Shown piece by piece: positions 12,506 through 14,200 of a DNA stretch of 14,200 nt. The translations under genes were made by a program, and so were the position numbers. Origin of the DNA: an uncultured Selenomonadaceae bacterium (GTDB taxonomy: Bacteria; Bacillota; Negativicutes; Selenomonadales; Selenomonadaceae); the NCBI GenBank assembly GCA_958415865.1, contig CATYZV010000020.1:1-14200 (forward strand), in the 5' to 3' direction. Under the pieces are notes generated by a model, which ran no database searches, was not told the origin of the DNA, and saw nothing but the letters and a program-made list of their open reading frames with translations. The first letter of the stretch is position 1; every line of letters begins with the position of its first letter.

Positions 12506-14189
12506 TACAGTCGGGGTACTGCCAGATTGATAATACTGCATCGGTCAATAGATGAGTGCGCTTTATTATTTCCTCTTTATCCCATTTGCTGCACTGTGCC
12601 GGATAGCGGTTGAGCAATAGATGACTATGCTTAAAGCCCGCCGGTCCGTTTTGCTTTTGCTCAAAGGATTTATCGCTTAATTCGCTGTTGTAGCCGGTCA
12701 GTGTCAAATTGCCGAGCGTGTGCAGGTAGAGTTTTTGCACTTCCCGCCAATTTGCTCCGAGCATAGCCTGCCAATCGGCGTTTAACTCGCTGTTCTGCGG
12801 CATTATATGCTCTACGCTGTACTTTACCGCATCGAAGTCTATCGGTTCTTTGTGGTGATGGTTTTCCAGCGACTGCAATAAGTAATTGCGCAGGCGGAAA
12901 TGATAGACATCGCGGTTCAATAGATTTTCGCGCACTTGGTAATCCGTCGGGAAAATACTGCTGTCGCCCATCGTAATATAGAACTTAGCAAGACTGCTTA
13001 CACAGCTGTTCTTATCTAGCTTTATATATAATGAAGCAAATACGCGGTTAAGTGCATTTGCAGGCAGATAGCAGAGAGCACGGCGCATTAAATAACTTAT
13101 AGTCATCTGCACCATTGAAATAAAATCGGCTTTTGATAAAACATCCCTATCGTAATCAAGGTACAGCTGAAGCAAAAAAGGTATGCTCACGCCGCTGTCC
13201 ACAACATTGAGCTGCCGCCATAGCTCGTTTAATTCGCGATCTTCTTCTTTATCCAGCATTATAAAAGTATAATAGCGGGCATATATGAATAATTTTTGCA
13301 GCAGAGCTTCTTTAGTCTGGCCGGCAGCAATGTAAAATCGCTTAAATACTTCATAGACATCATTGATTCGGCATATCCTGCCGCCGCGCTCAATCGTCAA
13401 AAAATCCCGCAGAAAATAGTCAAACCTATCTGGATACAGCTTTTGCCCAAACGCTTTTTCCATCGGCTGCCAATATGTAGTATACAGCCGTTTCTGCTCG
13501 TGAATATCGAGGTCCATCAAAAAGAAATTGCGCAATAGATCCGCCTGCGACAAATCCCTGCCGGTAGAGTTCATGCTTTCAAAAATGCGCTGCGGATTGT
13601 CGGTATTCTTATCAAGCGATATAGAGACGAGGCTTAGATTTAGAATGCCCCTGTAAATAAGTTCTAATTCATCAATATGCTCAGCCAGTTTACGCCTTAA
13701 AAACTGCCAGCATTCCATAAGCCGCGCTGAAGGCTCACTGAGCGTGTACTCTGTTTTATTCAGCAAACTTATATACGTTTTCTTGTCCTGTTCGCCGAGC
13801 AGGAGTTTATAGCGGTCCTCATCCGTTTCATCAGCGTTGAAAAGAAATTGATTGCCAAGCTTCGCCGGCTTGAGCAGCTTGGACGACAGGCGATGCTGCT
13901 CTAAACAGCGGCGCAAAGCACATATCAATAGCGATAAAGTAGCAAGCCGCTGCTGACCGTCGATGAGCATCAGCTGCTGCGGCCTGCCCGCCGGAGTGCC
14001 CGCATCAATGTAGACGATAGAGCCTATGAAATGAGTCTGCCCCGCATCAAAGCTGCCCGCCTGCAATACATCCTCCCAAAGCTGACTGTACTGCTCCTTT
14101 TCCCAGCTGTAGCTGCGCTGGTAGATAGGCACGATGAATTGACGCGAGGTATTCAGGAGTTTTTGCAGTGTTGTTTCACCGGCTTTCAT
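12498..14189 (-). CDS. DUF262-DUF1524 protein, probable type IV restriction/defence nuclease (GmrSD/BrxU/SspE-like)
   Basis: The 563-residue protein joins two domains. The N-terminal DUF262 domain carries QRSYSW (24-29), IDGQQR (76-81), the proposed nucleotide-hydrolysis motif, and FESMNSTGRDLSQADLLR (203-220). The C-terminal DUF1524 domain carries the HNH-like nuclease signature: H461 in EHIMPQ, H490 and N494 in HTLGNLTLTGYN, and S508-F509-K512 after it. This layout matches single-chain relatives of GmrSD, BrxU and SspE, which cut modified or phosphorothioate-associated phage DNA. GGAAG lies 6 bases before the ATG, so the gene is complete although only 11 bases of upstream sequence remain. 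Convergent with merR. No modification or BREX/Ssp partner is inside the window, so the trigger is unknown. The nuclease role is from family knowledge. Confidence 0.88.
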   Translation of the reverse strand: MKAGETTLQKLLNTSRQFIVPIYQRSYSWEKEQYSQLWEDVLQAGSFDAGQTHFIGSIVYIDAGTPAGRPQQLMLIDGQQRLATLSLLICALRRCLEQHRLSSKLLKPAKLGNQFLFNADETDEDRYKLLLGEQDKKTYISLLNKTEYTLSEPSARLMECWQFLRRKLAEHIDELELIYRGILNLSLVSISLDKNTDNPQRIFESMNSTGRDLSQADLLRNFFLMDLDIHEQKRLYTTYWQPMEKAFGQKLYPDRFDYFLRDFLTIERGGRICRINDVYEVFKRFYIAAGQTKEALLQKLFIYARYYTFIMLDKEEDRELNELWRQLNVVDSGVSIPFLLQLYLDYDRDVLSKADFISMVQMTISYLMRRALCYLPANALNRVFASLYIKLDKNSCVSSLAKFYITMGDSSIFPTDYQVRENLLNRDVYHFRLRNYLLQSLENHHHKEPIDFDAVKYSVEHIMPQNSELNADWQAMLGANWREVQKLYLHTLGNLTLTGYNSELSDKSFEQKQNGPAGFKHSHLLLNRYPAQCSKWDKEEIIKRTHLLTDAVLSIWQYPDCKK

Positions 14190-14200
14190 ATATATCTTCC

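Noticed and set aside
1..14200. CRISPR arrays, tRNA/rRNA genes, insertion sequences, att sites
   Set aside because: No regularly spaced repeats, cloverleaf-like segments, transposase-like frames or terminal inverted repeats were seen.

Overview
The window carries ten protein-coding genes, all apparently intact. There are no rRNA, tRNA, CRISPR or insertion-sequence features that I can support. Base composition is moderate, codon use looks even across the genes, and the spacers are AT-rich. The gene content suggests a low-to-moderate GC Firmicute, possibly one of the Negativicutes: an RNase H with an N-terminal viroplasmin-type domain, a Cys44/Cys52 AdhR-like MerR regulator, and fused ThrE exporters. 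This assignment is an inference from gene types, not a match to a known genome.

Layout from left to right. (1) 103-1509 (+) encodes a sodium:alanine/glycine symporter. It is convergent with a minus-strand operon, and the two share a strong hairpin terminator at 1527-1578. (2) 5677-1588 (-) is a tight operon rnhA-tsaD-priA: RNase HI, the tRNA t6A synthase subunit and the primosomal helicase. rnhA appears to start at a non-standard ATA codon behind a perfect AGGAGG, and the rnhA stop codon directly abuts the tsaD ATG. (3) 5848-8403 (+), transcribed divergently, encodes a UvrD/Rep-type helicase with a complete DEDDh exonuclease domain embedded where the 2B subdomain should be. The two divergent transcripts may use promoters built on one shared palindromic -35 hexamer. 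(4) On the minus strand, 11861-8455 holds two tandem full-length ThrE-type threonine/serine exporter paralogs followed by a macrodomain gene. Promoters lie ahead of each exporter. (5) 12105-12458 (+) encodes a solitary AdhR/NmlR-like thiol-sensing MerR regulator. Its own promoter has the 19-bp spacer and dyad operator typical of the family. (6) 14189-12498 (-) encodes a single-chain DUF262-DUF1524 protein of the GmrSD/BrxU/SspE type, a probable DNA-targeting defence nuclease. It is convergent with merR and shares its terminator.

Functional grouping: the centre concerns genome maintenance (RNA-DNA hybrid removal, replication restart, helicase plus exonuclease) together with tRNA modification. 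The flanks concern amino acid transport, ADP-ribose chemistry, electrophile sensing and probable phage defence. The best candidate for something under-described is the helicase with the internal exonuclease. The most surprising small-scale signal is the ATA start of rnhA. No stretch longer than about 245 bases lacks a gene; the longest spacer (11862-12104) holds two divergent promoters.
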